Assembly: GCA_026874595.1 (NCBI GenBank)
Contig: CM049316.1
Coordinates: 14,201,839 to 14,265,838, forward strand
From: Sipunculus nudus
Taxonomy: Eukaryota; Annelida; Sipuncula; Golfingiida; Sipunculidae
Direction: 5' to 3'
DNA length: 64,000 nt
Below, piece by piece: positions 13,349 to 23,920 of this stretch. Within the stretch, counting starts at the first letter, position 1; every line of letters starts with the position of its first letter. The notes under the pieces are model-generated. The model ran no database searches and was not told where the DNA came from. It worked only from the letters and a program-made list of their open reading frames with translations. The position numbers and the translations under genes were made by a program.

Positions 13349-15223
13349 AACATTCAAGTCTTACTTTCCGTAGTCGTCAAATATTTTTAATCAGTGTTTC
13401 ATTCCTTTCAATGATAATTTCCTTCAAAGACCACTTAGAACAAGATCCTCTCTCAGTTATCATAGAATGTTTCATAATAAGAATTTATCCATTAGTAATA
13501 ATGGCTCTTGCTCTTCTGTGTTAATGGTGAAAAAAGCCGCGTACATAAAACAGGAAGCTGGGCCCTCTAACACTAGAGACGGAGATTTACCGAACGTACG
13601 CTAAAAGGGCGGCTGAGCCAGTGGAAATGAAACAACCAGGGCTTAAGGTGACTGTGTTTGACGAGATGAAAGCTTGTAATTTGGACAGGAGGTCGGAACT
13701 AAGACAGAACTGCCAGATACAAGGTCTGTGGGAGACAAGCCGAGTTGACTAAATAGTCCCCCAGGGTCCAGTGCTAAGTAAAGTCACTGTCACTTGAGCC
13801 GAAACTGTCAAACCGCCGCGGGTGTAATACAGATATGACAACGGCCAGTCAACACCTCCTATCAACAGAAAAAAGGCAACGTAAAACCTAGGTGATGTTA
13901 AGCATAAAAAAATATATGGTCTCTCCGGGTGTATTCATCCAAACGTTCAAACCAAAGGCATTTACACTGCAGCCGGTTATTTTATACCACGTAAGTTCCA
14001 CAAAACAACATCGGTTTCTCTTTATGCCGTTGGTTGATTTTATTTCCCGCAGGTGGACATTTCAGGATCAGCTGCAGTAAAAATCATCATGTTCAGCGAT
14101 TGTATTGGCGACGAGGTGTGTACTGGTGAGTGACGTCACAAACGTGTCTGCCTGTTTGTCTGTCTGAGAACTGCACTTTCAAAACTCCATAATATAATTG
14201 ACATTTTATGACAGTTACTTACTATCTGTCCTGTTTTTTTTTTTTTTTTTGGTAATACACTTTCCTCCAAATGGTGGTCCATTCGCCTAGAAGATCAATT
14301 CTGCTTTTTGTAACGCTGACTTTGACATGAATTAGGCCGGAATCAACAAAACTTAATTTTCCTGAAATAGGCCTCGGAACCTGGTATTTTGTCATTAAGC
14401 TCTGTATCCGGTTTTATATGCGCGGGCACCGAAATAATCTGTTTAGACAATACATCTGATCTCTGAGGTTTCAATTTGTTGTTTCATTAATTATTTTTCC
14501 TGTCACTGAGTTTAATAATGTTTTCATGTACGCGTATAAATTATAATACTTGTGCTTCATCAAACTAAATTCAGTATTCAACACCATTTTCACGTTGCCA
14601 GTTAATTTAGTATATCTATGTATCACACAGGTGAGAAGTAGGGCCGGTTTTATATTTCATTGTACACAATTGTCTAAGCATGTTGTTATCACACTAAAAT
14701 AAACTGGTGGATCTGAAATGGCACATTTTAGCCGGATTACCTCTGACAGGACAACTTCAGAAGTGTGTGGGCGTCCTTCTCGAAAAATCTCTTGTTATAT
14801 ACTTAGAGGGTTACATTTTAAAAAAGCAGTCGCATTTTTGAAGAATGTTTTCAGTGTCAAACATGGCCACGTTGTAAATATGTTGAACTAATTTGTAACG
14901 ACACCCGGCGGGCTCCGCGGGACTCGTGGCTAGTGCTGTATAAATGTTTCTGGTTTTTTGGGGGCATGCAAGAAATGTTCAGACACGTGAGGAAAGTATT
15001 AAGTGTATCCAGAGGCGAAGCTGGGTGATGAAACAACTAATCATTTCAACCTTTCTTGAGACGAAGATGCGGTCATTTGCCCAATTTGTTATACATCAGT
15101 ATAACAAAACTCCGCACTCTTCCAGTAATTGATTGGTATTTCCGGTTCACCACCTGGCGTTGTCCGGTGGAGGTTGAACGAGAAACAATGACAAGTAGAT
15201 GTTTGTATAGGAAGCATGCAACT
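13349..15223. other. non-coding stretch with a less AT-rich segment
   Basis: No gene was recognised. About 13540-13880 is noticeably less AT-rich and free of simple repeats, a profile sometimes seen in untranslated or conserved regulatory DNA, but no motif supports a specific role. A T run occupies about 14234-14250. Confidence 0.4.
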
Positions 15224-15243
15224 CCCCCCCCCCCCCCCCCCCC
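15224..15243. repeat. poly(C) run, 20 nt
   Basis: Uninterrupted C run. The Gly-string frames on the minus strand and the Pro-string frame on the plus strand are translations of it. Confidence 0.95.
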
Positions 15244-15257
15244 TCCACCACCACACA

Positions 15258-15605
15258 CATGCCTGCAACCGGGCGATAATGGGGGATCGGCTATGAAGTG
15301 TAAGACCTTGGGAACATGGTCGAAATTTAAAAACAAATGCAAATATGTGACCCAGGACTATTACTGAGCACAAATTTAGGTTTTGTAAATCATCCATATT
15401 GGAGATCTAGCGCAAACAGAAAATGGCGGGTGAAAGCAAAAATAGAAAAAGAAGAAAATGGACAGCAATTGAAATCGATGGTTTTGCGCTGAGGGAGGGG
15501 GTTGCTATGTAGTTCCACCCACAAAATTGTTTTGCCTAAATATGAATAAAGAAATAAACTGATCAACCCCTATTAGCCTCTCTGTCCTACGGGGGGAGGG
15601 GGAGC
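15258..15605 (+). repeat. dispersed repeat R3, copy 1
   Basis: The left part (GGGCGATAATGG, then GGCTATGAAGTGTAA and a TTGGGAA block) and the right part (GAAATAAACTGATCAACCCC followed by TATTAGCCTC) match, in the same order and orientation, a segment at about 41,845-42,100. The middle is less similar. This indicates an old interspersed element of unknown class with no coding content. Confidence 0.6.
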
Positions 15606-16191
15606 TAAAATATCTACCTTAATGTCGGTACAGCATTCACAGAGAAGTGTTGATAGCCACTTGGATAAGAAAAATCATATTGTTTCTTGGTTTATTTCAC
15701 AATAGGAGGGACAAGTATTGCATCAAATAATGGTTAATGCATTTTGAGTGTGCTAAGGTTCTGTTTGCATTGTGTTGATGACGTACCGAGAGTTACTATT
15801 GAGTTGGCATTTTCACCAGTGTATTAGGCCCAACCTCCTTCTTTTGTCCAGTTTCACGAAACAGCGCCTCGGCTGTGGTGTCTATTATAGGGGAACGTTC
15901 TCCATCTTCTGAACACATTTGTGTTGAATAATGTAAAAAAGAACAAGTTCCAACTCCGAGACGAAAACGCTTTGTTTACATTTCTGGAATACCCGATGAC
16001 ATATCTCACCAAGACAAAGGTGATGTTATTGATTATATTCAGTTTGAAACAGAATTCTGGATATAAATAAATATCAGTAAGTAGACAAAGGATAATTGTA
16101 GTAAGGGTATAGTTGTCGTATATCTGCATGTAGCTAAGGCTAGGTTTCGTATTACTATCCTTGTAATGAGCCCTACAGCCCGTCTTGAATT
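15606..16191. other. non-coding stretch
   Basis: No gene or repeat recognised. The minus-strand frame 15854-16129 has no recognisable domain. Confidence 0.45.
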
Positions 16192-16234
16192 TGCAATAAT
16201 AATAATATTATTATTAATAATAATAAAATTATTT

Positions 16235-16287
<53 letters not shown>
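16192..16287. repeat. (AAT)n microsatellite
   Basis: Imperfect then perfect AAT trinucleotides. Poly-Ile and poly-Leu frames on both strands (16039-16534) are its translations. Confidence 0.95.
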
Positions 16288-16288
<1 letters not shown>

Positions 16289-17180
16289 GCAAATTTAAAA
16301 TCATTTTTAAAAAATAATTTAAAAAAGTCGGGTTTGGAAAAAATAACAGGACAGTCCTGCATCCATAATCCCAGAGTTTTTTATGTTTTCTTGGCACGAC
16401 GCACAGGAATATGCTCCCTGTTTATATTTAAAAGAATTTTGGCCATGAACAGGGAATTAAAAAGGAACATGTTTGTGGAACGAAAACACACCTTGACCTG
16501 TCGTGTCGCCGTTCATTATAATCGCATTCTATGACCTCAAATTGATGAAAAGTGTCAGCGGTTCTGCCCTCTATTGCAAGTTGGCCGACACTGGTCACAG
16601 GGTGCGGGTATAGGTCATGCTTACGTGACAATCCAGTTCTATTAAACAACTAAACTTATGCATTGTTTTAAACAAAAAAAAAAACATATAATGGAGACTT
16701 TATACCAGGGTCTCAGCTGATTATACTGACTAGGACAAATTATTATTCCTGTTTCTGCTTTCTCATACACGTACATGTATTGATAATAGCCTTCAGTGAC
16801 GCTAATTGTTCATACAATACCATTGTGCGGGCAGTACAAGTAACAGTAAGCCTAACATTAGTTTATATGCATGTCATACTGTTTCCAGCTGAAAAAATTA
16901 CTTGACGTACTTGCGAATTTACATTTATTTCTAGACGTAAATTGTTCTCTTATCAACTAATTTGTATATCATTTCATGTGAAAACCCACCAGAATATTTC
17001 AAGGATAGATTTTCACATCCCATCAAAACTAATGCAAGATATGCAATTAAATATAATTTTACATATTTGTCCGTAAACTAGCATTTCATATCCTATAAAA
17101 AGCCATAACACATATCACATATCACAGTTTCAATGAAACTCCCACAGTAAGTATGAGTTTAAATGACAGTGGATATAAAA
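16288..17180. other. non-coding stretch
   Basis: No gene recognised. The sequence leads directly into the satellite array. Confidence 0.45.
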
Positions 17181-20165
17181 CATGGTGGTCAATGGACGTA
17201 CCATACAGTGACTGAACAAAGTATAACGCTGTGAACACTAGACGTACCATACAACGACCGCAGAAAGTATAATACGGTGGACATTAGACGTACCATACAA
17301 CGACCGCAGAAAGTATAACACGTGGACATTGGACGTACCATACGTTACCGCAGAAAGTATAACAGGGTGGACATTGGACGTACCATACGGTGACCGAAGA
17401 AAGTATAACACGGTGGACATTGGACATACTATACGGTGACCGGAGAAAGTATAACAAGGTGGACATTGGACGTATCATACGTAACCGCAGAAAGTGTAAC
17501 ACGGTGGACATTGGACGTACCATACGGTGACCGGAGAAAGTATAACACGGTGGACATTGGACGTACCATACGGTGACCGGAGAAAGTATAACACGGTGGA
17601 CATTGGACGTATCATACGTTACCGCAGAAAGTATAACACTGTGGACATTGGACGTACCATACGGTGACCGGAGGAAGTATAACACGGTGGACATTGGACG
17701 TACCATACGGTGACCAGAGGAAGTATAACACGGTGGAGATTGGACGTATGATACGTTACCGCAGAAATTGTAACACGGTGGACATTGGACGTACCATACG
17801 GTGACCGCAGATAGTATAACACGGTTGACATTGGACGTACCATACGTTACCGCAGAAGGTATAACACGGTGGACATTGGACGTACCATACGTTACCGCAG
17901 AAAGAATAACACGATACCATACGGCGACCGGAGAAAGTAAAACACGGTGGACATTGGACGTACCATATAACGACCGCAGAAAGTAAATTATGGTGGACAT
18001 TAGACGTACCATACAACGACCGCAGAATGTATAATACGGAGGTTATTGGACGTATCATATGTACCGCAGAAAGTATAACACGGTGGACATTGGACGTACC
18101 ATACGGTGACCGGAGGAAGTATAACACGATACCATACGGCGACCGGAGAAAGTAAAACACGGTGGACATTGGACGTACCATATAATGACCGCAGAAAGTA
18201 AAATACGGTGGACATTAGACGTATCATACAACGACCGCAGAATGTATAACACGGCGGACATTGGACGTATCATACGTTACCGCAGAAAGTATAACACGGT
18301 GGACATTGGACGTACCATACGGTGACCGGAGGAATTATAACACGGTGGACATTGGACGTACCATACGGTGACCGGAGAAAGTATAACACGGTGGACATTG
18401 GACGTATCATCCGTTACCGCATAAAGTGTAACACGGTGGACATTGGATGTACCATACGGTGACCGCAGATAGTATAATTCGGTTGACATTGGACGTACCA
18501 TACATTACCGCAGTAGGTATATCACGGTGGACATTGGACGTATCATACGTTACCGCAGAAAGTATAACACGGTGGACATTGGACGTACCATACGGTGACC
18601 GGAGGAAGTATAACACGGTGGACATTGGACGTACCATACCGTGACCGGAGAAAGTATAACACGGTGGACACTGGACGTATCATCCGTTACCGCAGAAAGT
18701 GTAACACGGTGAACATTGGATGTACCATACGGTGATCGGAAAAAGTAAAACACGGTGGACATTGGACGTACCATACGGTGACCGGAGAAAGTATAACACG
18801 GTGGACACTGGACGTATCATCCGTTACCGCAGAAAGTGTAACACGGTGGACATTGGATGTACCATACGGTGACGGCAGATAGTATAATTCGGTTGACATT
18901 GGACGTACCATACATTACCGCAGTAGGTATATCACGGTGGACATTGGACGTATCATACGTTACCGCAGAAAGTATAACACGGTGGACATTGGACGTACCA
19001 TACGGTGACCGGAGGAAGTATAACACGGTGGACATTGGACGTACCATACCGTGACCGGAGAAAGTATAACACGGTGGACACTGGACGTATCATCCGTTAC
19101 CGCAGAAAGTGTAACACGGTGAACATTGGATGTACCATACGGTGATCGGAAAAAGTAAAACACGGTGGACATTGGACGTACCATACGGTGACCGGAGAAA
19201 GTATAACACGGTGGACACTGGACGTATCATACGTTACCACAGAAAGTGTAACACGGTGGACATTGGATGTACCATACGGTGACGGCAGATAGTATAATTC
19301 GGTTGACATTGGACGTACCATACATTACCGCAGTAGGTTTATCACGGTGGACATTGGACGTACCATACGGTGATCGGAAAAAGTAAAACACGGTGGACAT
19401 TGGACGTACCATACGGTGACCGGAGAAAGTATAACACGGTGGACATTGGACGTATCATACGTTACCGCAGAAAGTATAACACGGTGGACATTGGATGTAC
19501 CATACGGTGATCGGAAAAAGTAAAACACGGTGGACATTGGACGTACCATACGGTGATCGGAAAAAGTAAAACACGGTGGACATTGGACGTACCATACGGT
19601 GACCGGAGAAAGTATAACACGGTGGACATTGGACGTATCATACATTACCGCAGAAAGTGTAACACGGTGGACATTGGATGTACCATACGGTGATCGGAAA
19701 AAGTAAAACACGGTGGACATTGGACGTACCATACGGTGACCGGAGAAAGTATAACACGGTGGACATTGGACGTATCATACGTTACCGCAGAAAGTATAAC
19801 ACGGTGGACATTGGACGTACCATACGGTGTTCGGAAAAAGTAAAACACGGTGGTCATTGGACGTACCATACGGTGACCGGAGAAAGTAAAACACGGTGGT
19901 CATTGGACGTACCATACGGTGACCGGAGAAAGTAAAACACGGTGGACATTGGACCTACCATACGGTGACCGGAGAAAGTAAAATAGGGTGGTCATTGGAC
20001 GTACCATACAGTGACCGGAGAAAGTAAAACACGGTGGACATTGGACGTACCATACGGTGACAGGAGAAAGTAAAACACGGTGGACATTGGACGTACCATA
20101 CGGTGACCGGAGAAAGTAAAATAGGGTGGTCATTGGACGTACCATACGGCGACCACAGAAAGTAC
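17181..20165. repeat. 45/46-bp satellite array with 410-bp higher-order repeat
   Basis: About 65 tandem units. The common core is GGTGGACATTGGACGTA. Two unit classes alternate: a 46-bp class with CCATACGGTGACCGGAG and a 45-bp class with TCATACGTTACCGCAG. Between about 18,400 and 19,350 a block of nine units (five of 46 bp and four of 45 bp, 410 bp) is repeated slightly more than twice with private variants such as AGTATAATTCGGTTGAC. From about 19,500 the array becomes more uniform, with 46-bp units and an AAAGTAAAACACGG variant. All open frames on both strands across this block are satellite translations. No centromeric or regulatory function can be read from it. Confidence 0.95.
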
Positions 20166-20258
20166 TCTTTTGTCTCGCCGCACTTTGACCGGTGAACTTA
20201 AATATGGTTCGAAGAACCTGCACTGAAAAGCAACGTATGCAACTGCATGTCCATAATT

Positions 20259-20260
<2 letters not shown>

Positions 20261-20297
<37 letters not shown>
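20261..20297. repeat. (TA)n tract, left flank of hairpin element copy 1
   Basis: Pure TA dinucleotides directly left of the hammerhead-bearing hairpin element. The second copy at 44 kb is also bounded by TA tracts on both sides. Confidence 0.95.
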
Positions 20298-20298
<1 letters not shown>

Positions 20299-20523
20299 CC
20301 AATATAATACATTAAGGTTCAATACATCACAGTGAAAGTGCTCTACCGTACGCAGAGCATCAATAATATTATACTATGTATATAGTTTGCTTGATTTCAT
20401 GATGTACTACAGTACTGTTTCGTGGGTTCCACGTAGTACCTGAGGAGTCGGCCGGCTAGCAAGCTGAACCCACGAAACAGTACTGTAGTACATCATGAAA
20501 TCAAGCTAACTATATACATAGTA

Positions 20524-20530
<7 letters not shown>
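20298..20530 (+). mobile_element. hairpin element with hammerhead-like core, copy 1
   Basis: The element has a unique left part (TTCAATACATC at 20318-20328, eight bases, then AGTGCTCTACC at 20337-20347) and a large inverted repeat: arms 20365-20429 and 20466-20530, 65 nt each with one mismatch, around a 36-nt loop. The same two left-part blocks, with the same eight-base spacing, occur inverted at 44242-44271 beside a second hairpin, so this is a dispersed family. No protein is encoded. The hammerhead core suggests a Penelope-like or retrozyme-type retroelement derivative; this class assignment is an inference from known families that carry type-I hammerheads. Confidence 0.7.
20436..20491 (+). 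ncRNA. degenerate type-I hammerhead ribozyme
   Basis: The conserved core CTGAGGA (20440-20446, fits CUGANGA) is followed by a stem II region (20447-20473) and GAAA (20474-20477). Stem III is the self-complementary ACAGTACTGT (20477-20486). The cleavage triplet would be GTA, with the cut after 20487. Stem I has only GTAC paired with GTAC (20436-20439 with 20488-20491). Stem II has four pairs and a C-C mismatch. All catalytic residues are present but both supporting stems are weak, so self-cleavage is doubtful. The complete copy at 44126-44193 supports the reading. Confidence 0.5.

Positions 20531-20582
<52 letters not shown>
20531..20582. repeat. (TA)n tract, right flank of hairpin element copy 1
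   Basis: Pure TA dinucleotides directly after the right arm of the inverted repeat. Confidence 0.95.
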
Positions 20583-20585
<3 letters not shown>

Positions 20586-20681
20586 CGTACTAGCTCCAGT
20601 TTAAACCTTTAGGCCACTGTAAACTCTGGTTAAATTACGACCTGTGTCAATTAAGAAATGAAGATTTTCCCTTAAGGACCC

Positions 20682-20683
<2 letters not shown>

Positions 20684-20730
<47 letters not shown>
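20684..20730. repeat. (CA)n microsatellite
   Basis: About 23 perfect CA dinucleotides. Confidence 0.95.
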
Positions 20731-20732
<2 letters not shown>

Positions 20733-20852
20733 TGTACATATGCTAACGTAGCCAGGATTATATTAGATTTCTAAAAGGTTGGAAAGGTTTCTGTATTATT
20801 CCCACTCACCTTAATTTATGTAGGTATATATGTATGTATACACACACATACA

Positions 20853-20855
20853 TAC

Positions 20856-20886
<31 letters not shown>

Positions 20887-20965
20887 CATGTGGCCTGATG
20901 ATTGTGGCATTTATTATGCATGAAACCTCAGGTAGCGAGAACCATGTTAATCGACTTGACTCCAA

Positions 20966-21053
<88 letters not shown>

Positions 21054-21055
21054 AG

Positions 21056-21088
<33 letters not shown>

Positions 21089-21132
21089 CGAGTTAATATT
21101 TTTATCGTTGTCCGGACGATGGTCCTGGTTTT

Positions 21133-21204
<72 letters not shown>
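20853..21204. repeat. cluster of (TA)n and (GA)n microsatellites
   Basis: TA tracts at about 20858-20885, 20975-21006 and 21138-21204, and a GA tract at about 21007-21088. The Tyr-Ile and Arg-Glu frames (20902-21217) are repeat translations. Confidence 0.95.
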
Positions 21205-21205
<1 letters not shown>

Positions 21206-21904
21206 GTGCTTATCTAGAGCATTCCTCACACTTGTTCAATAACTACCCTGCCCGAACAAACCAACCCCCGCGTGGGACATCAATAGAGGTACCTCTCATA
21301 TTACGAGCCTCGTTGTGGTCGAGGTACGAAGCTTAACAATCAGTTTCAGAAATCAGTCTGTTTGTATAGAGAACGGCAACATCCTACAGGGTGACAGAAC
21401 ATATTATAAAGACGTGTAACATTACAGCAGATACAAACAAAATTAAGAGCTGTGGCAGAGTTCTTTGTCCCTTTGGGTTTAATTGCGCCCGTCCCCGGAC
21501 ACTTAAACCAAACAGTGGTTTAATGTACATGAGCGGTCATTAATGTATGAATTAAAAATGAGTAAATCGACGCTCATATTTTCACGCCCCTGGCTGTTCT
21601 GAGCACTGCAGGCTGACTATCTCGCTCCTTTACCGACGTAGGAAGATAAATCAGTATCAAATTATCGAATTACACGTGATCCAGGTGTCAACGTATGCCA
21701 GCCAGAACACCATATAACTTCTAATTAAGGTTTGTAATCATTTATTAATCAGGGTCTCTTGGGGTTGCAGGGGGTTAAAAGATTCCCAGCACTTAACGAA
21801 ATATAATTTCCTGATCTTCACAAAGTTCTCACTGATCGACTTTGAAAATTCCAGTATAATTCCAGTAAAAAATAATACAATATCAATGAATTCCACACTA
21901 AAAT
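21205..21904. other. non-coding stretch
   Basis: No gene recognised. Composition is moderately balanced and free of simple repeats. Confidence 0.45.
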
Positions 21905-22112
21905 GCTACAATCTTAAATCCAGATCTCCTTCGCTGTGTAGAAAGATTGTCCGGGTCTCACCACCAGGGTTCGCACAGGGAAAACCATTGTAACATAACC
22001 AATGAGAGCGTGGCATCGCATTGTGCATCCAGCTCCAAGATTTAAACCTGCGACATCCCGCTCTCGTTGGTCTGATTCTTGGTCCTGTGACAGCCCTGGC
22101 GTTGAGACCACC
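21905..22112 (-). mobile_element. tRNA-derived SINE, copy 1
   Basis: Read on the minus strand, a tRNA-like head contains GGTCTCAACGCCAGGG (box A-like) and, about 60 nt on, AGGTTTAAATCTTGG (box B-like, plus-strand 22035-22050). A tail domain with CTGTGCGAACCCTGGTGGTG follows. The block GCCAAGAATCAGACCAAC or its one-base variant and the tail domain recur at 57,655-57,900, and the tail alone at about 29,311-29,443. Three copies sharing modular parts fit a SINE with a conserved 3' domain. The tRNA of origin cannot be named. Confidence 0.6.
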
Positions 22113-22121
22113 CAAACGGTG

Positions 22122-22133
22122 CCCCCCCCCCCC
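22122..22133. repeat. poly(C) run
   Basis: About 12 consecutive C residues next to the SINE head. Confidence 0.9.
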
Positions 22134-22843
22134 TACCCCCGTTGAGCTGAAACATTATTAATTTTATCTATTTCTAATTTTCCCATTTTTCCATTATTAC
22201 ACTCTGCTTGGTGACAGCACTGAGAAACCTCCCAAATTGCTTTGCCTGTGAAGCATGGCCTTCCCATAAGCCCGAAGAGCTAAGCCTGGGTTGTGGTTGA
22301 CCGTGAACAAAGAAGATCTGCTATGACTGCAGACGAGTGTAGATTTGCCCCAGGTTTTGGGAATTTTTTTCTCTCTAAATCTCTAACTTTGAGTTGGAAA
22401 AGAGAAACTTTTTTAGATTTCCCCTGATTATAAGGATGGCTCTGAACCCTGGGTTAACCGTAAAACTGAAGTTTTGTTTGAAAAAGAACGTCTACAATAC
22501 ATTCCTTTACCGAGACTGATATAGGCACCGAGAATGCCCGCGTGTGAACCAGTTGCGTCACCTGACCATGCACCCTTATGTATTCACTGTCTGTATTACT
22601 GGAGAGGATTTTTCGTTTTCGATATTGTACAGATTACAATCAGATTACGACGTATTGTTAGGACAGGAAGCTTATAAAATAAGCGGTAGTAGGGCGATTT
22701 AAACATGTTTTATAGCTGTGATATAAATATACATTTAACAAACATAATTAGTACTTTTTAAACAATTGGCTTGACCAGGGCACTGAATCACGAAAGAATT
22801 CCACAATACTTCACGGAGTGACCTATTTACTACGCTGCGAAAT
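22134..22843. other. non-coding stretch
   Basis: No gene or repeat family recognised. Confidence 0.45.
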
Positions 22844-23155
22844 CATGAGCGGGTCGCTAACTTAAATCTTTAGATGGTTAGACTAACAATTAAGACGTAT
22901 TAGTTCGGTGACATCATTGTGGCAACACATATAGCTGTATAATAAAGTATAATTTTATCATTAAATGCAGTATTGATAATAATTCAGGTGAAGCCCCCTC
23001 ATGAGCGGGTCGCTAACTTAAATATTTAGATGGTTAGACCAACAATTAAGACGTATTAGTTCGGTGACATCGTTGCGGCAACACATATAGCTGTATAATG
23101 AAGTATAATTTTATCATTAAATGCAGTATTGATAATAATTCAGGTGAAGCCCCAG
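22844..23155. repeat. 156-bp tandem duplication
   Basis: A unit starting CATGAGCGGGTCGCTAACTT at 22844 is repeated from 23000 with very few substitutions (for example ATCATTGTGG versus ATCGTTGCGG) and ends with CAGGTGAAGCCCC in both copies. The near identity indicates a recent duplication. It lies about 0.8 kb beyond the stop codon of the neuropeptide gene, so it could fall in its 3' flank. Confidence 0.9.
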
Positions 23156-23920
23156 GCTAATGGAGCAATCGGAAGTCCCCAGCGGTAGCTGTATTTGGGC
23201 GAGGATTATTGCCCGCTGTGAGCTCCGGTTGGCGGAATACCACCATATACAAATCATACGTTATTACCGGATATCATGACATTTTGATCAGAACCGTGAT
23301 AGCAATCAGCGGACGCCTTGGCGCCTATCATGGTATTTATCCAAATCTACTGCAGTTACGTTCGGTTCACTAAGAGTACATTTATTCTGTGGCCTTCAGA
23401 GTCTTTAAATAATGAATTTGGACACGCTGGCCTTAAGGGGTTAAACTACATTAAGCACTGTATCATTCATTCCATTGCCCTGACAACGTAGAACTTTCAC
23501 CCATCAGCACACATTTAAATAGATACAATGTCAATATAACAGTAATAGGTTTTACTCAGAATTCAAAGGTCCACACGGTCCACAGGCTAACAATGGCAGA
23601 AACAAAGCATTGACACCAATTCAAGGCCGAGTCCAAAAGATGTCTCTTGTTTACAAAATGGACAATTAGTAGCCCATACGACACTATAATCTGCTAATAC
23701 CCTCATAAAATTAATATAATGTGCTTTTATACACACAGAACAGGGCATGATATGGTTCCGTTCATGTTATGCTTACATGGGAGGGCTTAACAAGCAGTAT
23801 CACAGTTAACTAAACATATTTAAAGTTTAAAATAGCAGGCGACCGGCGTTACCTGTGGTGCTTGTGCCGATAAAAGATGCGGTTGTTTGATTTTCTGCTT
23901 GGCTGAATGCTGCAGTCTCG
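23156..23920 (-). other. probable 3' flank or 3' UTR of the neuropeptide gene
   Basis: No other gene is present. On the minus strand this follows the TAA stop of the neuropeptide precursor. A canonical AATAAA lies at 23381-23386, about 540 bp past the stop. The transcript end is not otherwise defined. Confidence 0.35.
23381..23386 (-). terminator. candidate polyadenylation signal AATAAA
   Basis: TTTATT on the plus strand reads AATAAA on the minus strand, about 540 bp downstream of the neuropeptide stop codon. It is the first canonical hexamer I could find; an upstream non-canonical signal could be used instead. Confidence 0.3.

Noticed and set aside
17284-18012. 242-codon minus-strand frame and many overlapping frames
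   Set aside because: All lie inside the 45/46-bp satellite and shift frame between units; no signal peptide or non-repeat domain.
17181-20165. Regularly spaced repeats considered as a CRISPR array
   Set aside because: Units are directly adjacent variants of each other with no unique spacers.
20684-20730. CA repeat considered as a CRISPR-like or regulatory array
   Set aside because: Plain dinucleotide repeat with no spacers; the window is eukaryotic.
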